Shown: piece by piece, positions 1-6,302 of the stretch
Numbering within the stretch: position 1 is the stretch's first letter
How the letters are laid out: each line of letters opens with the position of its first letter
Origin: Phycisphaerales bacterium
GTDB lineage: Bacteria > Planctomycetota > Phycisphaerae > Tepidisphaerales > Tepidisphaeraceae
Assembly (NCBI GenBank): GCA_020853095.1
Contig: JADYZN010000040.1
Location: forward strand, 1 to 64,000
Reading direction: 5' to 3'
DNA: 64,000 bases
The notes under the pieces: generated by a model
Seen by the model: only the letters and a program-made list of their open reading frames with translations
Databases searched by the model: none
Told to the model about the DNA's origin: nothing
Translations under genes and position numbers: made by a program

Positions 1-185
1 AGTGACGGACATGACGCATTGATTGCGATCCATGGATGATACGTCGCACCAGTTGCATCAGCAAAAGAATAGTCAGTTGATACAATAAGCGCCAACAACA
101 TGACTGGCATCATGTTCCGGCCAAAGAGCATCTTGGCCAGGAGCCAGTATAAAGCAAAGCCGCAGGCAGTGTATACTATCCACAT
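1..185 (-). CDS. Putative secreted phage protein in gene III position (partial)
   Basis: An open frame starts at an ATG at 183-185 and stays open for 61 codons to the window edge, so the C-terminus is missing. An in-frame TAA lies two codons upstream, so this is the first possible Met. The N-terminus is strongly hydrophobic in two stretches, followed by a likely signal-peptidase site (TDYSFA/DATG, about residue 42) and the start of a polar, presumably exported domain. Internal Met codons near residues 19 or 25 would give a shorter, more conventional signal peptide. It lies immediately after the coat gene and its hairpin, the place of the adsorption protein pIII in Ff phages. That role is inferred from position only. 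Confidence 0.45.
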   Translation of the reverse strand, partial: MWIVYTACGFALYWLLAKMLFGRNMMPVMLLALIVSTDYSFADATGATYHPWIAINASCPS

Positions 186-193
186 ATCTTAAA

Positions 194-223
194 TCCGGCG
201 GCCAGATTTACCCAACCGCCGGA
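194..223 (-). terminator. Hairpin downstream of the coat protein gene
   Basis: Perfect 8-bp inverted repeat (TCCGGCGG at 194-201, CCGCCGGA at 216-223) with a 14-base loop, located 19 bases after the coat gene stop. There is no clear U-tract. Ff phages have a terminator at exactly this point after gene VIII, so a role in limiting read-through from the coat gene into the next gene is plausible. Confidence 0.5.
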
Positions 224-241
224 CGGGGTGAAGGAGGCTTG

Positions 242-508
242 CTACTTCACAGGGCGAGTTGCCTTGCGGGTGAATGCCTTAACGATTGCCGTCAGGAATG
301 CCAACCCAACGACGATACCAATGCCCGCCACAATCCACGTCTTGGCCTCATTGGCCGCGTTCGTAATGATCGCTGTTGGCTGAAGTTCAGTAGGCAACGG
401 CGAAGTATAAGTCTGGGCGAGTGCCATGCCAGACGTAACAACCGTACCGATGCCCACTCCCACCGCAGCAACTTTGCCACGGACGAACGTTTTGAAACGT
501 TCCATCAT
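242..508 (-). CDS. Major coat protein, pVIII-like
   Basis: An 88-residue precursor. Residues 1-31 form a signal peptide with a basic N-terminus (MMERFKTFVRGK), a hydrophobic core and an ALA/Q cleavage site. The mature protein would have 57 residues: a short amphipathic N-terminal part, one transmembrane helix at about 58-77, and a basic tail ending KAFTRKATRPVK. This is the layout of the filamentous-phage major coat protein: the mature Ff pVIII has 50 residues with one membrane helix and a lysine-rich C-terminus that contacts DNA. The start has a good ribosome site (AGGTGG), and the gene begins 8 bases after the preceding small gene. No sequence identity to a known coat protein is claimed; the call rests on architecture and position. 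Confidence 0.75.
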   Translation of the reverse strand: MMERFKTFVRGKVAAVGVGIGTVVTSGMALAQTYTSPLPTELQPTAIITNAANEAKTWIVAGIGIVVGLAFLTAIVKAFTRKATRPVK

Positions 509-516
509 AGAACCAC

Positions 517-690
517 CTATCTGCCGGACTTCCGGCCGTAAATGTCACGCCGTAGGCTTGAGAGCATGGGCCATGCCATATCTAAAATTCCCAAACCTAT
601 GACGAGCAATCCCATTTTGTATTGACCGACGGCCAACATTGGAACACCAAGAACCACTGCCAACACGCCTGTCTTACTCAAATGTCGCAT
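517..690 (-). CDS. 57-residue hydrophobic phage protein (minor coat candidate)
   Basis: A small frame of 57 codons from ATG at 688-690 to TAG at 517-519. It overlaps the 3' end of the upstream gene by 17 bases and ends 8 bases before the coat gene start. The product has a positively charged start (MRHLSKTG), two adjoining hydrophobic stretches around residues 9-22 and 27-45, and a very basic tail (SSLRRDIYGRKSGR). Size, hydrophobicity and position directly before the coat gene fit the small Ff end-cap proteins pVII or pIX. A direct homology cannot be judged from such a short sequence. Confidence 0.55.
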   Translation of the reverse strand: MRHLSKTGVLAVVLGVPMLAVGQYKMGLLVIGLGILDMAWPMLSSLRRDIYGRKSGR

Positions 691-1153
691 ATGCAGTACC
701 CCTCATCCTTTTGTAGAACCATGCCAGCCCGAACATGCCCAGGTGTAATCCCATGGCCGCTGCAAACCCATACATCACCAGGTACGTTTGCATTCCCGTA
801 TGCCACGTCCACCCGTAGTCCAGATCATTAACTACTATCTCAAAGCCAGGACCGTTCATCGCAATGCCTGCAAGACCATTACCAACGTTCCAGTGATAAG
901 TATCATCAGGTACCCAAACCAAATCACTGCCATCAGGATCGAGGATACCAACGATACCACCTTGTTTGACTGGATACCCGGCATCGTTATCACTCCAGAC
1001 CATAGTAATCGGTTGTGTCACGACTTGGCCAGTGGACTCATAGTCCTCAATGGTAATCTGTCCACGCATGATAATCGGGAAATGATCCGGTGGCGCCGCT
1101 ATTACGTCATGGCTCATAATCAGGACGGAAATCACGGCAACCACCAGGATCAT
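674..1153 (-). CDS. Exported, C-terminally anchored phage protein
   Basis: A 159-residue protein with a signal peptide (residues 1-20, cleavage near VIAA/PPDH), an extracytoplasmic domain of about 100 residues rich in Asp, Gly, Trp and beta-branched residues, one transmembrane helix at about 122-146, and a short basic cytoplasmic end (FYKRMRG). This is a type I membrane protein, a layout shared by virion proteins of filamentous phages that wait in the inner membrane. The start has the ribosome site GAGGTG and overlaps the stop of a hidden 30-codon frame in an ATGA arrangement. I do not recognise the family. A minor virion protein is possible; so is a surface factor. Confidence 0.6.
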   Translation of the reverse strand: MILVVAVISVLIMSHDVIAAPPDHFPIIMRGQITIEDYESTGQVVTQPITMVWSDNDAGYPVKQGGIVGILDPDGSDLVWVPDDTYHWNVGNGLAGIAMNGPGFEIVVNDLDYGWTWHTGMQTYLVMYGFAAAMGLHLGMFGLAWFYKRMRGTAYATFE

Positions 1154-1242
1154 TTAATTGCACCTCTACTACATACTGCCTTCACGTATCTTCTGATAAA
1201 GGCGAATGCAATAATAATCAGAATTGCGGGAATGAGCCACAA
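1150..1242 (-). CDS. Tiny hydrophobic peptide, 30 residues, or frameshift extension of the PEP-CTERM gene
   Basis: In the -1 frame relative to the end of the PEP-CTERM gene, an open frame runs to a TGA that overlaps the next gene's ATG as ATGA. From a TTG at 1240-1242 it encodes a 30-residue peptide with one membrane segment (WLIPAILIIIAFAF) followed by RRYVK, like the 32-33-residue Ff peptides pVII and pIX. No ATG or GTG precedes it after the last in-frame stop, and the ribosome site is poor. The same frame is reachable from the PEP-CTERM gene by a -1 slip on a run of nine T (1274-1282). The ATGA coupling argues that the frame is translated, but neither route is proven. Confidence 0.35.
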   Translation of the reverse strand: MWLIPAILIIIAFAFIRRYVKAVCSRGAIK

Positions 1243-1700
1243 GGCTGTTTGCCCCGCCGTCTCAGCAATGTATAAAAAAAAAGTGATGCGCCGAGTGCCA
1301 GGCCAGTTGGCTCAGGTACTGATGCAGTCACTGATGAGAAATTGGGATTTGCCATGTCTATCATCGTACTTGGTTGATAGTTCATACTTGTAATGGAACC
1401 ATCACTGGTATCGTTGCTTCCTAGCCATGTTGCCATGCCATCACCGTCACTGGTGGACATGCGAACGAGTACATTACCAGGCTGTGGGTAGTCAGTCTGG
1501 AGTCTCAAAGATGAAAAGCCGTCATTATATCGGTCCGATGCGTAGTCACTGTGGACCGGATCCCATATCAAGTGATTCATTCCTTGATACTGGCCTGATC
1601 CAAAGGTCAGATCGTACGTTACTAGACTTTTGTCGTAAGCAGCGTAAGAAGGGACAGTGATCATGGTCATCACAACACATGTGAGAGTAATAATCCTCAT
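1218..1700 (-). CDS. PEP-CTERM sorting-domain protein carried by the prophage
   Basis: A 160-residue protein with a signal peptide (residues 1-20, TVPSYA/AY), a beta-rich region with many Gly, Ser, Thr, Asp and aromatic residues, and a C-terminal PEP-CTERM signal: VPEPT at 128-132, a hydrophobic stretch at 133-145, then RRR at 147-149. PEP-CTERM signals are normally recognised by exosortase, which removes the tail and releases the protein to the cell surface or matrix; no exosortase gene is in the window. The tail beyond RRR is about 11 residues longer than usual. The ribosome site (AGGAGA) is strong. It lies between the gene V-like gene and the coat genes. Function in the phage is unknown: surface receptor masking, attachment or superinfection exclusion are guesses. 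Confidence 0.75.
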   Translation of the reverse strand: MRIITLTCVVMTMITVPSYAAYDKSLVTYDLTFGSGQYQGMNHLIWDPVHSDYASDRYNDGFSSLRLQTDYPQPGNVLVRMSTSDGDGMATWLGSNDTSDGSITSMNYQPSTMIDMANPNFSSVTASVPEPTGLALGASLFFYTLLRRRGKQPCGSFPQF

Positions 1701-1709
1701 TTGTTTCTC

Positions 1710-2003
1710 CTATAAGAGTAGTTTTTCGACATCATTGCAAATCATATCACGGATGTTCTGTGGTAGTTCCACAGTATCAGAAGCAGCAAACCAGCCCTTT
1801 TCTGACTTAAAAACGGTGCATGTCATTGTAACTACGGTTGCTCCAATGATCATCGCACTTTCCTGAGTGTGATACTTGTCGTCCTTACCTTTGTAACGTC
1901 GGGTGATTTTAACCGGCAATCCTTCTGGCATGTATGCGATCCATACGCGTCCAATTGTTTTGCCTGTTGGATCCGCTTGGAATCCAGTGATATCGTGTTT
2001 CAT
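1710..2003 (-). CDS. Small basic phage protein, candidate ssDNA-binding protein (gene V position)
   Basis: A 97-residue protein without membrane segments. Its start overlaps the stop of the Rep gene (ATGA), and the ribosome site GAGGAA sits just inside the Rep 3' end, so translation is probably coupled. The N-terminal half is basic and aromatic (GRVWIAYMPEGLPVK, then ITRRYKGKDDKYH) and is followed by beta-branched residues (IIGATVVTMTCTVF), compatible with a small beta-barrel. In Ff phages the gene directly after the replication initiator encodes the 87-residue ssDNA-binding protein gpV that coats the genome before assembly. The match here is one of size, charge and position, not of recognisable sequence. 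Confidence 0.5.
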   Translation of the reverse strand: MKHDITGFQADPTGKTIGRVWIAYMPEGLPVKITRRYKGKDDKYHTQESAMIIGATVVTMTCTVFKSEKGWFAASDTVELPQNIRDMICNDVEKLLL

Positions 2004-2947
2004 GCGTTCCTCATTAGTTCGTGCTCCCTATACTTAGACAACACATCGTTCAATTCAAACTGATCTTTGTATACTACCTCCCTTCCATTTTTTGACTTCG
2101 TTCCGATGCCAGCATCATACAACGATGCAATGTCGATATGTAGACGACGAATGAACTTTCTCGAGCATTGGACTTTTCCATTCTGATCAACGCGTTGCAA
2201 GTCATAGAACACGTTACAGAATTGTCCGCACGACTCGACTATTTGACCGATTGTGCGTTTACTGTTGTTATTGTCCAATCCTTCATCATCATCGCTTTGT
2301 TGATAGTCTGATGGATTATCCAGGGCGTCATCGTACTCGATTCCATCCCAGAATCCGCGACTTGTCGAGAATTTACGGATGTTGTATTGGGCATCCAGGA
2401 CCCATCGTGGATACCCTTGTGGTGGGTACTTGATCATGTACTTGGTTGCATAATTGGCCGCAGTCACGGAAGCAACATTGCACGTTGTGACACTCTTTGC
2501 GGTAAATCGCACACTACCGAACACGCGAACATTGCCGTCAATATGTACCGATTGTTTATTCCAAGCATCACATATCGCGTCGAAGGGTATGTAACTTGAG
2601 TTCAATATTAGATGGAAGTGGACATTTTCTGTATTGCGCTGCCATTCTACGACGTAGAAGTAATCATTGGTGATTAGGTGTTGTTTCAATTCGCGAACCG
2701 TTTCAGCAACGCAGCGATGGCGCTTGATATATTGATATGCCTGTTCAGGATCTTCGAAGTGCTTGGGATCAATGGTGAGTGTTACCATGTACAAAGATTC
2801 GAACTTAGACAATCGTTGCCGAAGTCGATTGCCAAGTTCAATGCCAAGTGATACGCAACACGATTTACAGAACCGCGAGTTACAACGGCATGATGCAACT
2901 GTAAGCGATGCTTTGAGATTTTGTGATGTTACGATTGACATATTCAC
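2000..2947 (-). CDS. HUH-family rolling-circle replication initiator (Rep)
   Basis: A 315-residue protein with the three rolling-circle Rep motifs in order: motif 1 YMVTLTIDP (about 53-61), motif 2 VHFHLIL with metal-binding His110 and His112, and motif 3 YATKYMIKY (166-174) supplying the nicking Tyr and a Lys. The N-terminus has a Cys-rich patch (CRCNSRFCKSC, 20-30) that could bind zinc, as in several phage Reps. Such enzymes nick one strand at the origin and stay covalently linked to the 5' end to start rolling-circle synthesis. The start is GTG at 2945-2947, or ATG two codons later. It follows the 83-residue gene by 3 bases and is coupled to the next gene by ATGA. Confidence 0.85.
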   Translation of the reverse strand: MNMSIVTSQNLKASLTVASCRCNSRFCKSCCVSLGIELGNRLRQRLSKFESLYMVTLTIDPKHFEDPEQAYQYIKRHRCVAETVRELKQHLITNDYFYVVEWQRNTENVHFHLILNSSYIPFDAICDAWNKQSVHIDGNVRVFGSVRFTAKSVTTCNVASVTAANYATKYMIKYPPQGYPRWVLDAQYNIRKFSTSRGFWDGIEYDDALDNPSDYQQSDDDEGLDNNNSKRTIGQIVESCGQFCNVFYDLQRVDQNGKVQCSRKFIRRLHIDIASLYDAGIGTKSKNGREVVYKDQFELNDVLSKYREHELMRNA

Positions 2948-2950
2948 AAT

Positions 2951-3202
2951 TCATTCAAAAAGCGTACCTGCGATATCATCACCACGCGCTATTTTGCGTA
3001 ATGTCTGTATTTTCAGTTCGATATCTTCTGTAAGTTTCTTTACAAATTCCTTATCATTCTTTAGTCTATGTATGGCGACAAATTTCTGTCTTTCTAATCC
3101 CGCAATAGTTTCGTCTATTCGTTTAAGCGCATTCTTGGTAACAAGCGACTTATTGCCGCAGATGACTTGTTTCTTTGTTTCTTTGACTTTGTTCTTACTC
3201 AT
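2951..3202 (-). CDS. Small charged helical phage protein, unknown function
   Basis: An 83-residue protein very rich in Lys and Glu, with a heptad-like helical stretch (about 25-70) suggestive of a coiled coil and no membrane segment. It ends 3 bases before the Rep start and so belongs to the same early transcript. I recognise no family. Given its place before Rep, a DNA-binding or regulatory role is a guess. Confidence 0.55.
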   Translation of the reverse strand: MSKNKVKETKKQVICGNKSLVTKNALKRIDETIAGLERQKFVAIHRLKNDKEFVKKLTEDIELKIQTLRKIARGDDIAGTLFE

Positions 3203-3239
3203 GACACAGTATCCCGTATTTATTCAAGATAAGAAGACA

Positions 3240-3488
3240 TCAGTTGACCCCTAGACTAAAAGTGGCCGGCCGGGGCGTAAAGCCCTCGGCTCGGCCACCG
3301 CTTAGGTACTTGACCACGACTTCTACAGACCCATATGCGTATAGTGTTTTACGAACCTGAAGAATCGACTTGATGCGGTATGACCGTTTCTTGCCGGTGA
3401 TGAACAGCGTCCACGAACTACGCTCGTATTCGGCATGGCCAACTACAAGCCGTCCTGAAACTCCAACTATTGCAATTGCTCGGTCCAT
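3240..3488 (-). CDS. Small phage protein, unknown function
   Basis: An 82-residue basic protein, the most upstream gene of the element. The start (ATG at 3486-3488) follows a plausible ribosome site (GTGGA). The first 60 residues look like an ordinary small beta-rich protein, while the last 20 are encoded by a GC-rich stem-loop that may have another job. No family recognised. Confidence 0.45.
   Translation of the reverse strand: MDRAIAIVGVSGRLVVGHAEYERSSWTLFITGKKRSYRIKSILQVRKTLYAYGSVEVVVKYLSGGRAEGFTPRPATFSLGVN
3262..3298. other. Strong GC-rich stem-loop, candidate phage origin or packaging signal
   Basis: A 15-bp stem: GTGGCCG at 3262-3268 pairs with CGGCCAC at 3292-3298, GCCG at 3269-3272 with CGGC at 3287-3290, and GGGC at 3273-3276 with GCCC at 3282-3285, around the loop GTAAA. 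Single unpaired T bases sit at 3286 and 3291. It stands out from its AT-richer surroundings and lies upstream of Rep, where filamentous phages keep their intergenic region with replication origin and packaging hairpin. It also overlaps the 3' end of the 82-residue gene. Confidence 0.45.
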
Positions 3489-3565
3489 CGTTCCACTTTT
3501 CGCTTAGTGAAACATGGATTATCGGACGTAGGGGGGGGGGTGATGTTTTGATTGTTATCTCAGGC

Positions 3566-3585
3566 AATGGATTTCAATGGATTTC
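3566..3585. repeat. Tandem 10-bp repeat at the prophage/smpB junction
   Basis: AATGGATTTC occurs twice, directly abutting (3566-3575 and 3576-3585), and the second copy covers two of the three bases of the smpB stop codon. A run of ten G (3531-3540) lies just outside. This could mark the attachment site of the prophage, but the left end is outside the window so the matching copy cannot be checked. Confidence 0.35.
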
Positions 3586-4051
3586 ATTGTCTTCGGGTCA
3601 TCGCCCTGCGGACATCCCGATCCATTTCGCGTTTGCGGATGGCATCCCGCTTGTCGTGCTGCTGTTTGCCCTTGGCCACGCCCAGTTCCAGCTTGGCCCG
3701 GCCATCCTTGAAATAGATCGCCAGCGGGATCAATGTCGTCCCTCGCTCCTTGGTGGCCTCTTCCAGCCGTTCGATTTCGCGGCGATGGGCCAGCAGTTTG
3801 CGCTCACGCAACGGCTCGTGGCCATATTTGCCGGCCTTGTCATAAGGGTCGATATGGCAGCCGTGCAGGATCAATTCGCCTCTTTCCACCCGCGCAAACG
3901 CCTCCTGCAACTGCGCATGACCCTGACGCAGCGATTTGACCTCGCTGCCCACCAACGCCAATCCGCATTCCAGCTTGGCTGTGATAAAATACTCGTGCAT
4001 CGCCCGGCGGTTGGTGATGCGCGGCGAAGCTGCTTGCACTTCCCTGGCCAT
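3584..4051 (-). CDS. smpB: SsrA-binding protein SmpB
   Basis: A 155-residue protein of normal length for SmpB, the partner of tmRNA in rescuing stalled ribosomes. The family core is recognisable: the N-terminal ITNRRAMHEYFI segment, GLALVGSEVKSLR, the helix-turn HIDPYD, and the C-terminal basic tail with the KKQHDKRDAIRKRE-type helix that mimics the decoding stem in the ribosome. I chose the ATG at 4049-4051 because the protein then starts like other SmpB proteins and because a TATGAT hexamer (4058-4063) lies 6 bases before it, implying a leaderless mRNA; a GTG at 4087 would add 12 residues. The 3' end is intact although the prophage lies immediately beyond it. No tmRNA gene was found nearby. 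Confidence 0.9.
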   Translation of the reverse strand: MAREVQAASPRITNRRAMHEYFITAKLECGLALVGSEVKSLRQGHAQLQEAFARVERGELILHGCHIDPYDKAGKYGHEPLRERKLLAHRREIERLEEATKERGTTLIPLAIYFKDGRAKLELGVAKGKQQHDKRDAIRKREMDRDVRRAMTRRQ

Positions 4052-4057
4052 GCCAAA

Positions 4058-4063
4058 ATCATA
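4058..4063 (-). promoter_or_regulatory. -10 element of smpB (leaderless)
   Basis: TATGAT on the minus strand, 6 bases before the smpB ATG. No convincing -35 was found. Confidence 0.4.
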
Positions 4064-4107
4064 ACCCTTCCGATTGTCACCCGCCACGAAACGAATGAAA
4101 CGCGCGG

Positions 4108-5310
4108 TCAGGGAACAAGCCGCGCATATCGCCGGCCCAGTCGCAAAACCACCGGCCCGGAGATGGAATGTTCCCGCTGCGGATCGGTGATTTTATTCCC
4201 ATCCAGGCTGACCGCGCCCTCGCGGATTTTACGGATCGCTTCGCTGTTGGTGGCGGCCAGTTTCGCCTTGACGATCAATGGGGCCAGTTTCTGACTTTCC
4301 CCCCCAACCGCGAATTCAGGAATGTCATCCGGAACTTCGTGTTTCACGAACTGCTTGATGAAATCCGCCTCGGCCGCATCGGCCGCCTGTTGCGTATGCA
4401 GCCACGCGATGACGTGTTTGGCCAGCGCGATCTTGGCATCCCGCGGCTTTTGTTGAATCTGGACCGCCACGGCGTCCATCGGCAGGTCCGTCAGCAGCCG
4501 GTAATAGCTTTCCAGCAATGAATCCGGCAACGACATGATCTTGCCGAACATCCCTTCAGCGCCCGATGGTGGATCGGTCACGGCGATGTAATTTCCCTTG
4601 GATTTGGACATCTTGATCTGGCCGTCGGTCCCAACCAGCAACGGCGTCACCATCACCACCTGCGCGGTTTTCCCGGCCTCGGCCTGCAAATCCCGCCCCA
4701 CCAGGTTGTTAAACAACTGGTCCGACCCGCCCATCTCCACGTCCGCATCAATCATCACCGAGTCATATCCCTGCATCAGCGGATAAATCAGTTCATGCAG
4801 GCGGATGTCCACCCCCTCCTTGTAGCGGTTGTGAAAATCCTCGCGAGCCAGCATCTGGGCGACAGTCTTTTGGCTCAACAGGCGGATGATCCCCACCAGG
4901 TCCATCTTGGACAGCCATTGGCCGTTGTATTGCACCTCCAGGTGCTGGGGATCGGTCAGCAGGATTTTGCCCACCTGTTCAACGTAGGTCTTCGCGTTGG
5001 CGTCGATCTGTTCGCCCGACAAAACCGGCCGGGTGGTGTTTCGGCCGGAGGGATCGCCCACCCGCGCCGTGTAATCGCCGATGATGAGGACCGCCTTGTG
5101 GCCCCATTCCTGGAACTGCCGCACCACCTTTAACGGCACGCAATGGCCCAGCGTCACATCCGGCGCGGTCGGGTCCATCCCCAGCTTGATCCGCAACGGA
5201 CGGCCGGTTTTGCGGCTCTGTTCGAGTTTTTGCCGCAGTTCCGCTTCCGGCACGATTCGTTCCACGCGGCGCTGCAACCGGCTGATTTGTTCATCCATCG
5301 TAAGCGACAT
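4108..5310 (-). CDS. tyrS: Tyrosyl-tRNA synthetase
   Basis: A 400-residue class I aminoacyl-tRNA synthetase that charges tRNA-Tyr. Visible signatures are the HIGH-like motif in PDVTLGHCV (about residues 50-58), the KMSKS loop as KMSKSKGN (about 230), and a C-terminal S4-like RNA-binding domain (SLDGNKI through VLRLGRRYARLVP). The sequence is of the TyrZ-like subgroup, which lacks the classical long linker. The ATG at 5308-5310 lies 8 bases after a TACAAT -10 box with a good -35, so a leaderless transcript is likely. smpB follows downstream on the same strand. Confidence 0.93.
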   Translation of the reverse strand: MSLTMDEQISRLQRRVERIVPEAELRQKLEQSRKTGRPLRIKLGMDPTAPDVTLGHCVPLKVVRQFQEWGHKAVLIIGDYTARVGDPSGRNTTRPVLSGEQIDANAKTYVEQVGKILLTDPQHLEVQYNGQWLSKMDLVGIIRLLSQKTVAQMLAREDFHNRYKEGVDIRLHELIYPLMQGYDSVMIDADVEMGGSDQLFNNLVGRDLQAEAGKTAQVVMVTPLLVGTDGQIKMSKSKGNYIAVTDPPSGAEGMFGKIMSLPDSLLESYYRLLTDLPMDAVAVQIQQKPRDAKIALAKHVIAWLHTQQAADAAEADFIKQFVKHEVPDDIPEFAVGGESQKLAPLIVKAKLAATNSEAIRKIREGAVSLDGNKITDPQREHSISGPVVLRLGRRYARLVP

Positions 5311-5318
5311 GGCATCGA

Positions 5319-5347
5319 ATTGTAGGGATCGACCCTTCGGCCATCAA
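5319..5347 (-). promoter_or_regulatory. Promoter of tyrS
   Basis: Minus strand TTGATG (5342-5347), 17-base spacer, TACAAT (5319-5324). The tyrS ATG follows after 8 bases, so transcription would start within a base or two of the start codon. Confidence 0.65.
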
Positions 5348-6195
5348 TGAACCATCAGCCATTGATACTGCACCACGGAGACCAGGTTGAACAGCGCGTG
5401 CATCGTGATGCTCGTCCACAGGTTGCCCGTTCGTTCATAGGCGTATCCCAGACACAACGCCAGCACGAAGATCGGCGGCATGGTCCATGGTTCGTGGACG
5501 GATGCGAACAACAGCGCGCTCAGAAAGATCGCCAACCACGCCCGGCCGGCGTGCGGCCGGTTGATGGGGGATTGAAGATCCGACTTTCCCTGGCTGATGA
5601 GGGTTTGAATCAGGCCGCGAAAGAGAATTTCCTCGAAGATCGGGGCCAGCACCACCGCCGTGACGACGATCAGGGCCTGCATCCACAGGGCATGGGATGA
5701 TCCAAACACCTCAAGCATCTCATGGGCGTCGGGGTGTTCGACCCCGTATTTCCGGTAGATCAATTCGGTCAAAACGCCCGACCAGAAAATCAGCGGTTCG
5801 ATGAGAAACAATCCGACCGCACCCCATCCGATGCCGCGTCGAATCCCCCCCGCATCCAGCCTCACCCCTCCCATTCCCCCCCGCCGCATCGCGCCGTTGC
5901 CGACGATGAAAACCAGGATGCCGGCCAGGTTGGACACCGCGCCGATGACCACCAGCTCGGTGGTGGAAAGGTCCTTGCCCCGCATCGAACCCAAAAAGCT
6001 CGGAATGCCGATCCACACCCCCGCGACAATGAAAAACAGGATCAACAGATTGCCAACGTTGGCCGGTGGTTCGATGCGCGACGGCCCGGCGATGCGAAAT
6101 CCCCGGCGCGCCAGCAGAACCCCCCCCACCACCAAAGACAGGGCCGTCCAGGCCCAGACGACAATTTCGGCACTGGTTGGCAACTGCTCCATCAA
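5344..6195 (-). CDS. CPBP family intramembrane metalloprotease
   Basis: A 283-residue polytopic membrane protein with about eight hydrophobic segments. The CPBP (CAAX protease and bacteriocin-processing, Abi) signature is present: the EEILFRG box (motif 1, glutamates and arginine), an FASVHEP box with the second metal ligand, and the C-terminal SITMHALFN box. These enzymes are Rce1-like glutamate-type or metal-assisted proteases cleaving within or near the membrane; the bacterial substrates are mostly unknown. It ends just upstream of the tyrS promoter, whose -35 box it overlaps by 4 bases. Confidence 0.85.
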   Translation of the reverse strand: MMEQLPTSAEIVVWAWTALSLVVGGVLLARRGFRIAGPSRIEPPANVGNLLILFFIVAGVWIGIPSFLGSMRGKDLSTTELVVIGAVSNLAGILVFIVGNGAMRRGGMGGVRLDAGGIRRGIGWGAVGLFLIEPLIFWSGVLTELIYRKYGVEHPDAHEMLEVFGSSHALWMQALIVVTAVVLAPIFEEILFRGLIQTLISQGKSDLQSPINRPHAGRAWLAIFLSALLFASVHEPWTMPPIFVLALCLGYAYERTGNLWTSITMHALFNLVSVVQYQWLMVH

Positions 6196-6302
6196 ATCCT
6201 CGGATCGACTTTCCTCAAACGCCTACAATTGACATCGCCCGCCCGCGGCATAGAGTTCGCCGTCCGGGGCGGGCATTGTAGAATCATGACCCTGGATTTC
6301 CT

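Larger units (their letters stand above)
1..3490 (-). mobile_element. Inovirus-like (filamentous phage) prophage, right part
   Basis: A block of about nine small genes, all on the minus strand, visibly AT-richer than the flanking host DNA and tightly packed with ATGA start/stop overlaps. In transcription order it reads: two small unknown genes, an HUH replication initiator, a 97-residue basic protein, a PEP-CTERM protein, a tiny hydrophobic peptide, a signal-anchored protein, a 57-residue hydrophobic protein, a pVIII-like coat protein, a hairpin, and a secreted protein cut by the window edge. This matches the Ff order gII-gV-gVII-gIX-gVIII-terminator-gIII, with extra genes inserted. The morphogenesis ATPase (pI/Zot) expected further downstream would lie left of base 1 and is not visible, so the assignment rests on Rep, coat and gene order. 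The right boundary, close to the smpB stop codon, is approximate. Confidence 0.8.

Noticed and set aside
3489-3583. Possible tmRNA (ssrA) gene next to smpB
   Set aside because: The gap is only 95 bases and lacks the tRNA-like T-arm or tag sequence; not enough room for tmRNA.
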